Assembly: GCA_900315105.1 (NCBI GenBank)
Contig: OMXX01000127.1
Location: 1-11,725 of the forward strand
Origin: an uncultured Prevotellaceae bacterium
Lineage (GTDB): Bacteria; Bacteroidota; Bacteroidia; Bacteroidales; Bacteroidaceae
Length of the DNA stretch: 11,725 nt
Direction of reading: 5' to 3'
Numbering within the stretch: position 1 is the first letter of the stretch; the number at the start of each line of letters is the position of its first letter. The notes under the pieces were generated by a model, which saw only the letters and a list, made by a program, of their open reading frames with translations, was not told the DNA's origin and searched no databases. Positions 6,896 through 11,725 of the stretch are shown one piece after another. The translations under genes and the position numbers were made by a program.

Positions 6896-7237
6896 TTATG
6901 CTACATTGCGCTTAATTTTGATGATCAAGTGAACCTGCTCTTCTGGGTGCACTTCGGGGTCGATCTTGTTGATACGACACTCGAAAATATTACCCCATCC
7001 CATTTCGAGAAGATTGGAAATAGTCTCGTTCTCGCCACGAGGAATATAACCCAGCAGATATTCGTCATCCTCCTTGTCATATACTACCATAACGGCATAG
7101 GGATCAAAACGATTCTCCTTATCACGTTCTAACCTTAGGGTAGTTCCTACTTTCAACTCTTCCCACACTTCATCTGCATCGTGGTACTTACGACCAGCCA
7201 GATGACAATCCATAAAAAACAATTTCTTTGTAACCAT
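6896..7237 (-). CDS. HIRAN-domain protein
   Basis: A 113-residue protein consisting of little more than a HIRAN domain (about residues 10-107). Characteristic elements are AGRKYHDADEVWEELKVG (15-32), the RLERDKENRFDPYAVMV block and LGYIPRGENETISNLLEMG. HIRAN domains in HLTF/Rad5-type helicases bind DNA 3' ends; stand-alone bacterial copies occur near nuclease and defence genes and their role is not settled. First gene of an operon with the ADP-ribosylglycohydrolase. Its promoter region is a close copy of that of the EVE-like gene, including a candidate operator, so both are probably controlled together. Confidence 0.87.
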   Translation of the reverse strand: MVTKKLFFMDCHLAGRKYHDADEVWEELKVGTTLRLERDKENRFDPYAVMVVYDKEDDEYLLGYIPRGENETISNLLEMGWGNIFECRINKIDPEVHPEEQVHLIIKIKRNVA

Positions 7238-7250
7238 AACTCTTCAATTT

Positions 7251-7327
7251 TAGTTCAACAATCAATTTATGTTGCAAAGATAAACGCATATTGTTTCATT
7301 TCGTGGAACAGTCTCTGACTTTTATCA
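7251..7327. repeat. 77-bp duplicated promoter region, copy A (before HIRAN gene)
   Basis: Aligns without gaps to 8448-8524, with 62 of 77 positions identical by hand count. The conserved core covers TAGTTCAACA at the gene-proximal end, TGCAAAGATA (the -7 element in reverse), the inverted repeat, and CTTTTATCA at the distal end. Confidence 0.8.
7275..7310 (-). promoter_or_regulatory. Promoter and candidate operator of the HIRAN/ADP-ribosylglycohydrolase operon
   Basis: Minus-strand TATCTTTG (7282-7275) is the -7 element, 37 bases before the start codon. Directly upstream, TGTTTCA (7292-7298) and TGGAACA (7304-7310) form an inverted repeat (6 of 7 pairs) around a 5-base centre. The repeat sits where the -33 contact would be, and no normal -33 element is visible, which suggests control by a DNA-binding protein. 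Confidence 0.6.
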
Positions 7328-7357
7328 AAATAAGTGGAGAATTTCACCCCACTGACT

Positions 7358-8434
7358 TTATTCTATCTTTCCTAAGGATTTAAGATAATGTAATGCTGCA
7401 AGGTTTTCATTCAATGTCTTGAGGTCACCTTCATCAAGGCTTTCCTTATTTTTAATGTTGAGAGTATCAGAAATTTCGTCCTTCAAAATTCTTGTGGCTA
7501 TTTCATTTCTTGTAACTCTTTTTACATACTTCATAAAATCCTCCTTAGGTCTTCTTTCTAAAGCCTCAACAGCTTCGACTATTTCATCATAGACACCTTG
7601 ATTTTTCAATTCTTGGGGGGTAATCCCAACCTTATGTAATAGGTGAACAACTTTATCTTTAACATTCCAATATGATACATTAAAAATCATTCCCTGTGTT
7701 TTGTTGGCAAGCACAAGTTTTATGATTGTCTCATACATTTCAGAATCACTCTCATCTACATCACCATATTCAAATTTAATTTTAGTATTCTTACCAAACT
7801 CTTTATAAATAGCATCAATTGCTTGCTTCTTCACGTCCTCTAAATCATCACTCTCTATTTCAATATCACACTCAATATTATTTGCTAATAATTTACCATC
7901 TCTTGTAAAATACAGAGTAACAATCTGTTCTTCGGAATGATTTGACGAGTAACTATCAGGATCAACATCCTGATGTATTGCACGCATGGTAAACATTTCA
8001 GCGTGTTCATCAGTAAATTTCTTCCATATTGTTTCCAACTTTTCTGCAAGCTTGGCATCTAACAAACGACCTGAGTGCCCCCCATTCCAGTCGAATCCTG
8101 GTACTTCACGAACCAAATCTAATGTTGACAGAATAGGCAGATAATCCGGATTGATCATATAATCAGGTTCCAAATCCATATAATAGGTAACGCGTCCTCT
8201 TCCTGACCAATCTTCATCACGATATGGATCTGACGAGAAGTAACCACTCATACAGATTCCTGTTTTACCACTTCCACTACGTACCATGAAGAAGCGATCG
8301 CCAGCACATGCTTTCTTATACTCCCATACACTCCAGTTCATGTCTGCATAATCCAAGTCTTCCATCTCTCTCTGAAAATCTTCTAATTTATAGCTAGAAA
8401 TTGAAGGGTTCCAAAATAAAATATAAGTCTTCAT
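7358..8434 (-). CDS. EVE/PUA-like domain protein with unrecognised C-terminal half
   Basis: A 358-residue protein. Residues 1-140 look like an EVE-type PUA-superfamily domain: YILFWNPSISSY at the start, NWSVWEY, GDRFFMVRSG, GICMSGYFSS, DWSGRGRVTYYMDL and FDWNGGHSGRLL, with the conserved Trp and Gly residues expected of a modified-base pocket. EVE domains read modified cytosines or other modified bases in DNA or RNA and are common in restriction systems. Residues about 160-260 have alternating strands rich in Asp and Glu (CDIEIESDDLEDVKKQ); 265-358 are helical and charged. I do not recognise this half, and no nuclease motif stands out. It has its own promoter with the same candidate operator as the HIRAN gene. 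Domain assignment is from remembered pattern, moderately sure. Confidence 0.65.
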   Translation of the reverse strand: MKTYILFWNPSISSYKLEDFQREMEDLDYADMNWSVWEYKKACAGDRFFMVRSGSGKTGICMSGYFSSDPYRDEDWSGRGRVTYYMDLEPDYMINPDYLPILSTLDLVREVPGFDWNGGHSGRLLDAKLAEKLETIWKKFTDEHAEMFTMRAIHQDVDPDSYSSNHSEEQIVTLYFTRDGKLLANNIECDIEIESDDLEDVKKQAIDAIYKEFGKNTKIKFEYGDVDESDSEMYETIIKLVLANKTQGMIFNVSYWNVKDKVVHLLHKVGITPQELKNQGVYDEIVEAVEALERRPKEDFMKYVKRVTRNEIATRILKDEISDTLNIKNKESLDEGDLKTLNENLAALHYLKSLGKIE

Positions 8435-8447
8435 ATTGTTATTTTAT

Positions 8448-8524
8448 TAGTTCAACATTCATTTTTTGATGCAAAGATAGGCATAGATTGTTTCAAATCG
8501 TGGAACAACCTCAAACTTTTATCA
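8448..8524. repeat. 77-bp duplicated promoter region, copy B (before EVE-like gene)
   Basis: Gapless partner of 7251-7327. Its distal end reaches the stop codon of the WYL regulator gene at 8522-8524, so the duplicated block begins exactly at the end of that gene. Confidence 0.8.
8472..8507 (-). promoter_or_regulatory. Promoter and candidate operator of the EVE-like gene
   Basis: Minus-strand TATCTTTG (8479-8472) is the -7 element, 37 bases before the start codon, the same distance as in the other copy. The inverted repeat TTGTTTCA (8488-8495) / TGGAACAA (8501-8508) has 7 of 8 pairs around a 5-base centre. Position relative to the -7 element is the same as in the HIRAN copy within a few bases. 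Confidence 0.6.
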
Positions 8525-9427
8525 TTTTTTATATCTGTCGATGGCTTTTTGATGCCATTCGACGATTTCTTCTGCCAATGCCTTAGGCTCTAAAATCTCT
8601 ATCCATTCACCACGAGAGAGAAGTTTTGATTTGAAGTCGGAAGTGATTTTCAACCTCAATTCAAAATCACAATACTCCTCTGTAGATTTAATCTCACGCT
8701 GAGAATGGTGCAAAGGAAGGTCACGAAGATAATAGGGCTCATAACCATAGGCTCTGATTACAATCTTCTCTGGCTTCGAGTTCTCATCTAACATCACACC
8801 AAAACAATCGCTGAAATAGCTGGCAGCATCGAAATCCTCGTCAAGTTTGAATTTCTCCTTGCTCATCTTAATCTCCAACATGCGGTCTATTGAGAATGTC
8901 GCCATTCCCCGATCAGCAAAACGCGCCAACAGATACCAGCGTTGCCCGAATAGTTTCAAGCAATATGGTTCAAGATCAAATGTCCTCGTAGCATGTCCAC
9001 CATAGCGTTGGTATGTAATCGAAATCTTCTTGCTTTCCTTCATAGCCTTGATCAACATCTTAAGTTTCTCGCCTCCAGATGGTACATTTTCAAGCAGGAT
9101 TCTTTCGTTCAGGCTCATACTTTCAGCCAAAAGGCTGCTGACACTGAGCGTAGATAGCATCCAATTCTGCACAGAATTCTCTTGCAAGACATATTCATTA
9201 CCTATATAATATTTAAAACCATTCTTGCGGTCACACTCGATATAGATGCCAAACATATCCTCAATGGCAATCTTATGACGATGGAAAGTGGTACGACTGA
9301 ACTCTACACCACCACTATAATCAGTCTCAATCCATTTCTCATTGATTTCACTCAATGATATCTTCCTGGCTTTATAGATGGTGTTCACCAGCCAGATATA
9401 TTCTCTAAATAAAACAGGAACAGTCAT
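8522..9427 (-). CDS. WYL-domain transcriptional regulator
   Basis: A 301-residue DNA-binding regulator. Residues 1-75 form a winged-helix-like N-terminal domain (YKARKISLSEINEKW followed by FSRTTFHRHKIAIEDMFG, a likely recognition helix). The WYL domain spans about 125-190 with the signature Trp-Tyr-Leu at 164-166 (GQRWYLLAR) and the Arg of FSIDRM at 182. The C-terminal part (220-301) fits the WCX extension. WYL regulators often control defence islands and sense nucleotides or nucleic acids with the WYL fold. It is the first gene of the minus-strand cassette, 87 bases before the EVE-like gene, and is the natural candidate to bind the inverted repeats upstream of the EVE and HIRAN genes. No copy of that repeat is seen before its own start. 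Confidence 0.9.
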   Translation of the reverse strand: MTVPVLFREYIWLVNTIYKARKISLSEINEKWIETDYSGGVEFSRTTFHRHKIAIEDMFGIYIECDRKNGFKYYIGNEYVLQENSVQNWMLSTLSVSSLLAESMSLNERILLENVPSGGEKLKMLIKAMKESKKISITYQRYGGHATRTFDLEPYCLKLFGQRWYLLARFADRGMATFSIDRMLEIKMSKEKFKLDEDFDAASYFSDCFGVMLDENSKPEKIVIRAYGYEPYYLRDLPLHHSQREIKSTEEYCDFELRLKITSDFKSKLLSRGEWIEILEPKALAEEIVEWHQKAIDRYKK

Positions 9428-9450
9428 AAGCCTTTAATTATTGGATAGTG

Positions 9451-9458
9451 CAAAGATA
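9451..9458 (-). promoter_or_regulatory. -7 promoter element of the WYL regulator gene
   Basis: Minus-strand TATCTTTG, exact TAnnTTTG match, 23 bases before the start codon. No clear -33 element and no TGTTTCA-type repeat is present. Confidence 0.6.
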
Positions 9459-9639
9459 CATAACTTTGGGGAATTAAAACGCCCTTTGGTGGTAAAAAAT
9501 GAAAAAACTTGAGAATTACTTGCAACTTTAAGAAATAATCCCTATCTTTACAACGTCAAATGCATGTTTGACTATCCGGTAAACATTCAAAGTGAATGCC
9601 GAGGGGAGCAAGCTGTCTTGCCCTTAAAAACACTGAAAA
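9459..9639. other. Intergenic DNA without a gene, small hairpins
   Basis: No convincing coding sequence. A weak plus-strand promoter-like TATCTTTA is near 9543. Two small inverted repeats follow: GTCAAA/TTTGAC around TGCATG at about 9556-9573 and GCAAG/CTTGC at about 9608-9621. This is the left shoulder of the palindromic element. Confidence 0.4.
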
Positions 9640-9815
9640 GTACCATCGTACCATCGTACCGTCTGCGGTTTTATAATTATTGGGTGGGAATGGTGTATTA
9701 TATTTATATATATTATTATATATATTATAATATATATAATAATATATATAAATCAATAGGGGGTATTTTTAGATGCAAAGTCGATTTTCGATTTGGTACG
9801 ATGGTACGATGGTAC
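9640..9815. repeat. Concentric inverted-repeat element with 52-bp perfect A/T palindrome
   Basis: Outer arms 9640-9660 and 9795-9815 are 21-bp perfect inverted repeats, each made of about 2.5 tandem copies of GTACCATC or its complement. The centre, 9702-9753, is a perfect palindrome made only of A and T: 26-bp arms, no spacer. Both inverted repeats share the same centre (between 9727 and 9728), so the two 41-base intervals between them are equal in length, but those intervals do not pair. Open frames across it have low-complexity Tyr/Ile translations and are not genes. It could be a non-autonomous mobile or REP-like element, a cruciform site or a strong barrier to transcription. Confidence 0.85.
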
Positions 9816-9891
9816 GAAATCGAATTTGCGGATTTTTAGCATCGAGGTTAGAATCTGGCTCAAAGATTACGAGAATCTAAGGGATTGAAGT

Positions 9892-9912
9892 AAGGAATCT
9901 GGTAGATTCCTT
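9892..9912. repeat. 9-bp stem hairpin
   Basis: AAGGAATCT and AGATTCCTT pair perfectly around GGT. The plus strand continues TTGC-poor (CTTGCG), so it is not a typical terminator; the preceding 50 bases contain two further GAATCT words, suggesting a local repeat family. Confidence 0.5.
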
Positions 9913-9958
9913 CTTGCGTCCCGTTGGTAGCAAGCGACCATAGGTCGAGCGCGGCAAG

Positions 9959-9978
9959 CTCAGGGACCGTTCCCTCGG
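9959..9978 (+). repeat. REP-like element, copy 1
   Basis: A 20-base sequence beginning CTCAGGGAC and ending CGG, with an AGGGA/TCCCT stem. It matches 16 of 20 bases with the minus strand of 10848-10867, pointing to a small dispersed palindromic repeat. Confidence 0.4.
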
Positions 9979-10031
9979 CAGGTAATTTCCTTTTTAACAT
10001 TTGAAATAAATCGGAAATACAATTTTTAAAA

Positions 10032-10064
10032 TTGGGAATTATCGAAATATTTTATGTACCTTTG
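10032..10064 (+). promoter_or_regulatory. Upstream promoter (P1) of the lipocalin-like gene
   Basis: TTGG (10032-10035) and TACCTTTG (10057-10064) are 21 bases apart, matching the -33/-7 pattern. It would give a leader of about 170 bases before the gene at 10241. Confidence 0.6.
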
Positions 10065-10086
10065 CAATGCCTTTTCAGTGGCAAAG

Positions 10087-10099
10087 TGTTCTTTGACAT
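10087..10099 (+). promoter_or_regulatory. boxA-like sequence in the long leader
   Basis: GTGTTCTTTGACA resembles the boxA antitermination signal usually found in ribosomal RNA leaders (consensus close to TGCTCTTTA). It lies about 20 bases after the expected P1 start, but no rRNA gene follows. Function here is inference. Confidence 0.35.
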
Positions 10100-10158
10100 A
10101 TTATCCAACACACAAGCAAGACCTTTCCAATGCTTGAGAGAAGATTTCTCCCAAAATA

Positions 10159-10190
10159 TTTGGTACTTCACGAAATAAGTGTTACTTTTG
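10159..10190 (+). promoter_or_regulatory. Downstream promoter (P2) of the lipocalin-like gene
   Basis: TTTGG (10159-10163) and TACTTTTG (10183-10190), spacing 19, match the -33/-7 pattern. The leader would be about 45 bases, A/T-rich, without a Shine-Dalgarno sequence. Confidence 0.6.
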
Positions 10191-10240
10191 CACTCGTAAT
10201 TAACATATTAACGTATAAACCTCATTAATCACTAACCGTT

Positions 10241-10751
10241 ATGAAGAAATTTATTTGTATGCTGACCGTGCTGCTGTGCAGCGTGATGAACTTGAGTGCC
10301 CAGGATTATAACTTGGAAGGCCGTTGGGTGACCGATCTGTCGGATGAGGGCGAATCTACGACGCTCATCTTCCTGTTCGAAGGTAACGAACTACAGCGAG
10401 TCGAATGTCGATGGTGTCGGCCTTGTAGGCGTGATCATCGCCACACCCCCTGCCCCATTCAAACTCGAAGGCAACAAACTCACCGTGTCCTATGATGCCA
10501 GTCAGGCAGAATACCAGGTGATGAAGACCGAGTATACCGACAAGGTCAAAGAGGTCATCAAACAGGCTCCCAGCATGGAAAATACCATGAAGGAGATATT
10601 GGACAATGCCTTCAATTCTCAGAAAGAGGAGATGTGTAAGACCGTCATGTTTAAAGGAGGACTGGAGATCGTCTCCTACAACGATGATGGCGAAATGACG
10701 ATTAAGGACACAGATGGCGAAACCTACACCTTCTACCTGAAAGGCGAGTAA
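10241..10751 (+). pseudogene. Secreted lipocalin-like protein, frameshifted
   Basis: Two frames read together give a protein of about 170 residues. It begins with a clear signal peptide MKKFICMLTVLLCSVMNLSA (cleavage after LSA, mature start QDYNLEGRWV), so the product is exported. GRWVTDLS, FLFEGNEL, APFKLEGNKLTVSYD and the final DTDGETYTFYLKG are alternating strands typical of small lipocalin-like beta-barrels found widely in Bacteroidales. The first frame leaves the family pattern near base 10392; the second frame carries on from there to the stop at 10749-10751. Two missing bases in a codon after GNEL would restore one frame. There is no slippery sequence suggesting programmed shifting. 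Two tandem promoters precede it and a strong terminator follows, so the unit looks like a formerly intact single gene. No specific function is known. Confidence 0.75.
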
Positions 10752-10805
10752 GCCCCTTGCAATAGTACATAAGATTTTACTTTTCAACTTACTCACTGAC
10801 AAACG

Positions 10806-10845
10806 GAACTCCTCCGGTTGTCAAAACCAGAGGAGTTCTCTTTTT
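10806..10845 (+). terminator. Intrinsic terminator of the lipocalin-like gene
   Basis: GAACTCCTC (10806-10814) pairs with GAGGAGTTC (10830-10838); above one mismatch, GGTT pairs with AACC. TCTTTTT follows. It lies 55 bases after the gene's stop and before the convergent aspartase gene. Confidence 0.85.
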
Positions 10846-10847
10846 CA

Positions 10848-10867
10848 CCTCGGGGACTGTCCCTGAG
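10848..10867 (-). repeat. REP-like element, copy 2
   Basis: CTCGGGGAC and GTCCCTGAG pair almost completely (one G-T wobble) around a single T. The minus strand resembles the element at 9959-9978. It lies 12 bases beyond the aspartase stop and could contribute to ending that transcript. Confidence 0.4.
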
Positions 10868-10879
10868 AGGTACGATGTA

Positions 10880-11725
10880 TCAAAGGAACTTGTGAGACAC
10901 AAGCATGTTCTTCGGGGCAAGTGCCTCATCGAGTTTCTCCTGTGTCATCAGTCCCTTCTCGAGCACGATGTCATAGACCGAACGGTTAGTATCCAGTGCT
11001 TCCTTGGCCACTTTGGTCGATGTCTTGTAGCCTATGTAGGGATTCAGGGCTGTGACGATACCGATAGAGTTCTTCACCATCTCTAAGCAGCGTTCCTTGT
11101 TCACAGTGATGCCCAGCACGCACTCTTCCGTCAGCGTCTCAATGGCATTCTTCAACCAGATAAGGCTCTCGAAGAGCGACTCTGTGATCACAGGCTCCAT
11201 CACGTTGAGCTGAAGCTGTCCTGCCTCGGCAGCGAAACTAACGGTGGTGTCGTTACCAATCACCTTGAAGCAAACCTGATTCACTACCTCAGGAATCACA
11301 GGATTCACCTTTCCCGGCATGATGGAAGAGCCGGGAGCCTTAGGCGGCAGATTGATCTCATTGAGGCCACAGCGAGGACCTGAAGCCATCAGGCGCAAGT
11401 CATTACAGATCTTGGAGAGTTTCACGGCCAGGCGCTTCAGGGCTGAAGAGTAACTGACGTATGCACCAGTGTCAGGTGTTGCCTCAACAAGGTCGGTAGC
11501 AGACACAAAAGGTTCGCCTGTGAGTTTGGCAAGATTGGCTGCACAGAGTTTGGCAAAGCCGGGGACAGCATTCAGACCCGTGCCAATCGCCGTGCCTCCC
11601 ATATTAATCTCATGCAACAGTTTCACATTGCGCTCCAGATTCAGGATCTCCTCCTCCAGATTGTTGGCATAGGCGTTGAATTCCTGTCCAGAGGTCATAG
11701 GCACAGCATCCTGCAACTGGGTACG
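10880..11725 (-). CDS. aspA: Aspartate ammonia-lyase, C-terminal part (5' end outside window)
   Basis: Catalyses reversible deamination of L-aspartate to fumarate and ammonia in the cytosol; in Bacteroidales it links aspartate to fumarate respiration and succinate production. The frame is open through the right edge ([11 protein letters not shown] at the border), so the gene starts beyond 11725. The fumarase/aspartase signature [19 protein letters not shown] holds the catalytic-loop Ser. The following VCFKVIGND and [14 protein letters not shown] favour aspartase over fumarase C, which has PTQCEA after [28 protein letters not shown] is the third conserved region upstream. The C-terminus KNMLVSHKF is usual for the family, so the 3' end is complete. 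About 280 of the usual roughly 470 residues are present. No damage is visible. Confidence 0.93.
   Translation of the reverse strand, partial: RTQLQDAVPMTSGQEFNAYANNLEEEILNLERNVKLLHEINMGGTAIGTGLNAVPGFAKLCAANLAKLTGEPFVSATDLVEATPDTGAYVSYSSALKRLAVKLSKICNDLRLMASGPRCGLNEINLPPKAPGSSIMPGKVNPVIPEVVNQVCFKVIGNDTTVSFAAEAGQLQLNVMEPVITESLFESLIWLKNAIETLTEECVLGITVNKERCLEMVKNSIGIVTALNPYIGYKTSTKVAKEALDTNRSVYDIVLEKGLMTQEKLDEALAPKNMLVSHKFL

Larger units (their letters stand above)
9816..10031. other. Hairpin-rich intergenic DNA
   Basis: No gene seen. Successive hairpins: AAGGAATCT/AGATTCCTT with loop GGT (9892-9912, 9-bp stem), CGACC/GGTCG with loop ATA (9935-9947), and AGGGA/TCCCT (9962-9975). The DNA becomes A/T-rich towards the promoter at 10032. 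Confidence 0.55.

Noticed and set aside
9640..9815. CRISPR array, because of the short repeated GTACCATC words.
   Set aside because: Only 8-base tandem units with no spacers of regular length, and no cas genes.
9556..9839. Open frames of 66 and 91 codons across the palindrome.
   Set aside because: Their translations are low-complexity Tyr/Ile/Asn produced by the A/T palindrome, without promoter or conserved features.
10380..10400. Programmed frameshifting in the lipocalin-like gene.
   Set aside because: No slippery heptamer or downstream pseudoknot is seen; a simple two-base loss explains it.
11714..11716. A TTG start codon for the aspartase at 11716.
   Set aside because: The family sequence continues upstream without a break ([11 protein letters not shown]), so the true start is beyond the window.

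Overview
The window looks like a chromosome segment of a Bacteroidales bacterium, most likely Prevotella-like. Reasons: almost every intergenic region carries the Bacteroidetes -7 promoter element TAnnTTTG, Shine-Dalgarno sequences are essentially absent, the glutamine synthetase is type III (GlnN), and several exported proteins end their signal peptide in Ala-Gln. Genus is inference; there is no rRNA or other marker gene.

Left flank (1-2990): the 3' part of glnN (+), a convergent exported histidine acid phosphatase (-), a divergently transcribed small double zinc-ribbon protein (+), and a short ATG-free interval with its own promoter and terminator that could be a small RNA. Right flank (about 9840-11725): hairpin-rich intergenic DNA, a secreted lipocalin-like protein with two tandem promoters, and the 3' part of aspartate ammonia-lyase (-), cut by the window edge. 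Both flanks have GC-rich codon use typical of housekeeping genes.

Centre (3013-9427): a visibly AT-richer block of seven genes, all on the minus strand. In transcription order: a WYL-domain regulator; a protein with an EVE/PUA-like N-terminal domain and an unrecognised C-terminal half; a HIRAN-domain protein; an ADP-ribosylglycohydrolase; an 87-residue unknown protein preceded by a structured leader with a 27-codon ORF; a PD-(D/E)XK-type nuclease; and a protein whose C-terminal half resembles the N-terminal region of McrB-type ATPases but which stops where the AAA+ domain would begin. A WYL regulator, modified-DNA-reader-like domains and a nuclease together suggest a defence or restriction-like cassette. 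The EVE and HIRAN genes share a 77-bp upstream region (62/77 identical, no gaps) containing a -7 element and an inverted repeat that could be the operator of the WYL regulator. No integrase or transposase is present. The upstream edge carries a 52-bp perfect A/T palindrome nested exactly concentrically inside a 21-bp perfect inverted repeat.

Three flanking genes appear damaged: glnN has lost about 35 codons with a frameshift, the phosphatase seems to lack 35-40 residues in frame, and the lipocalin-like gene has a frameshift. This is either real decay or an assembly/consensus problem, and it should be settled before these genes are interpreted.
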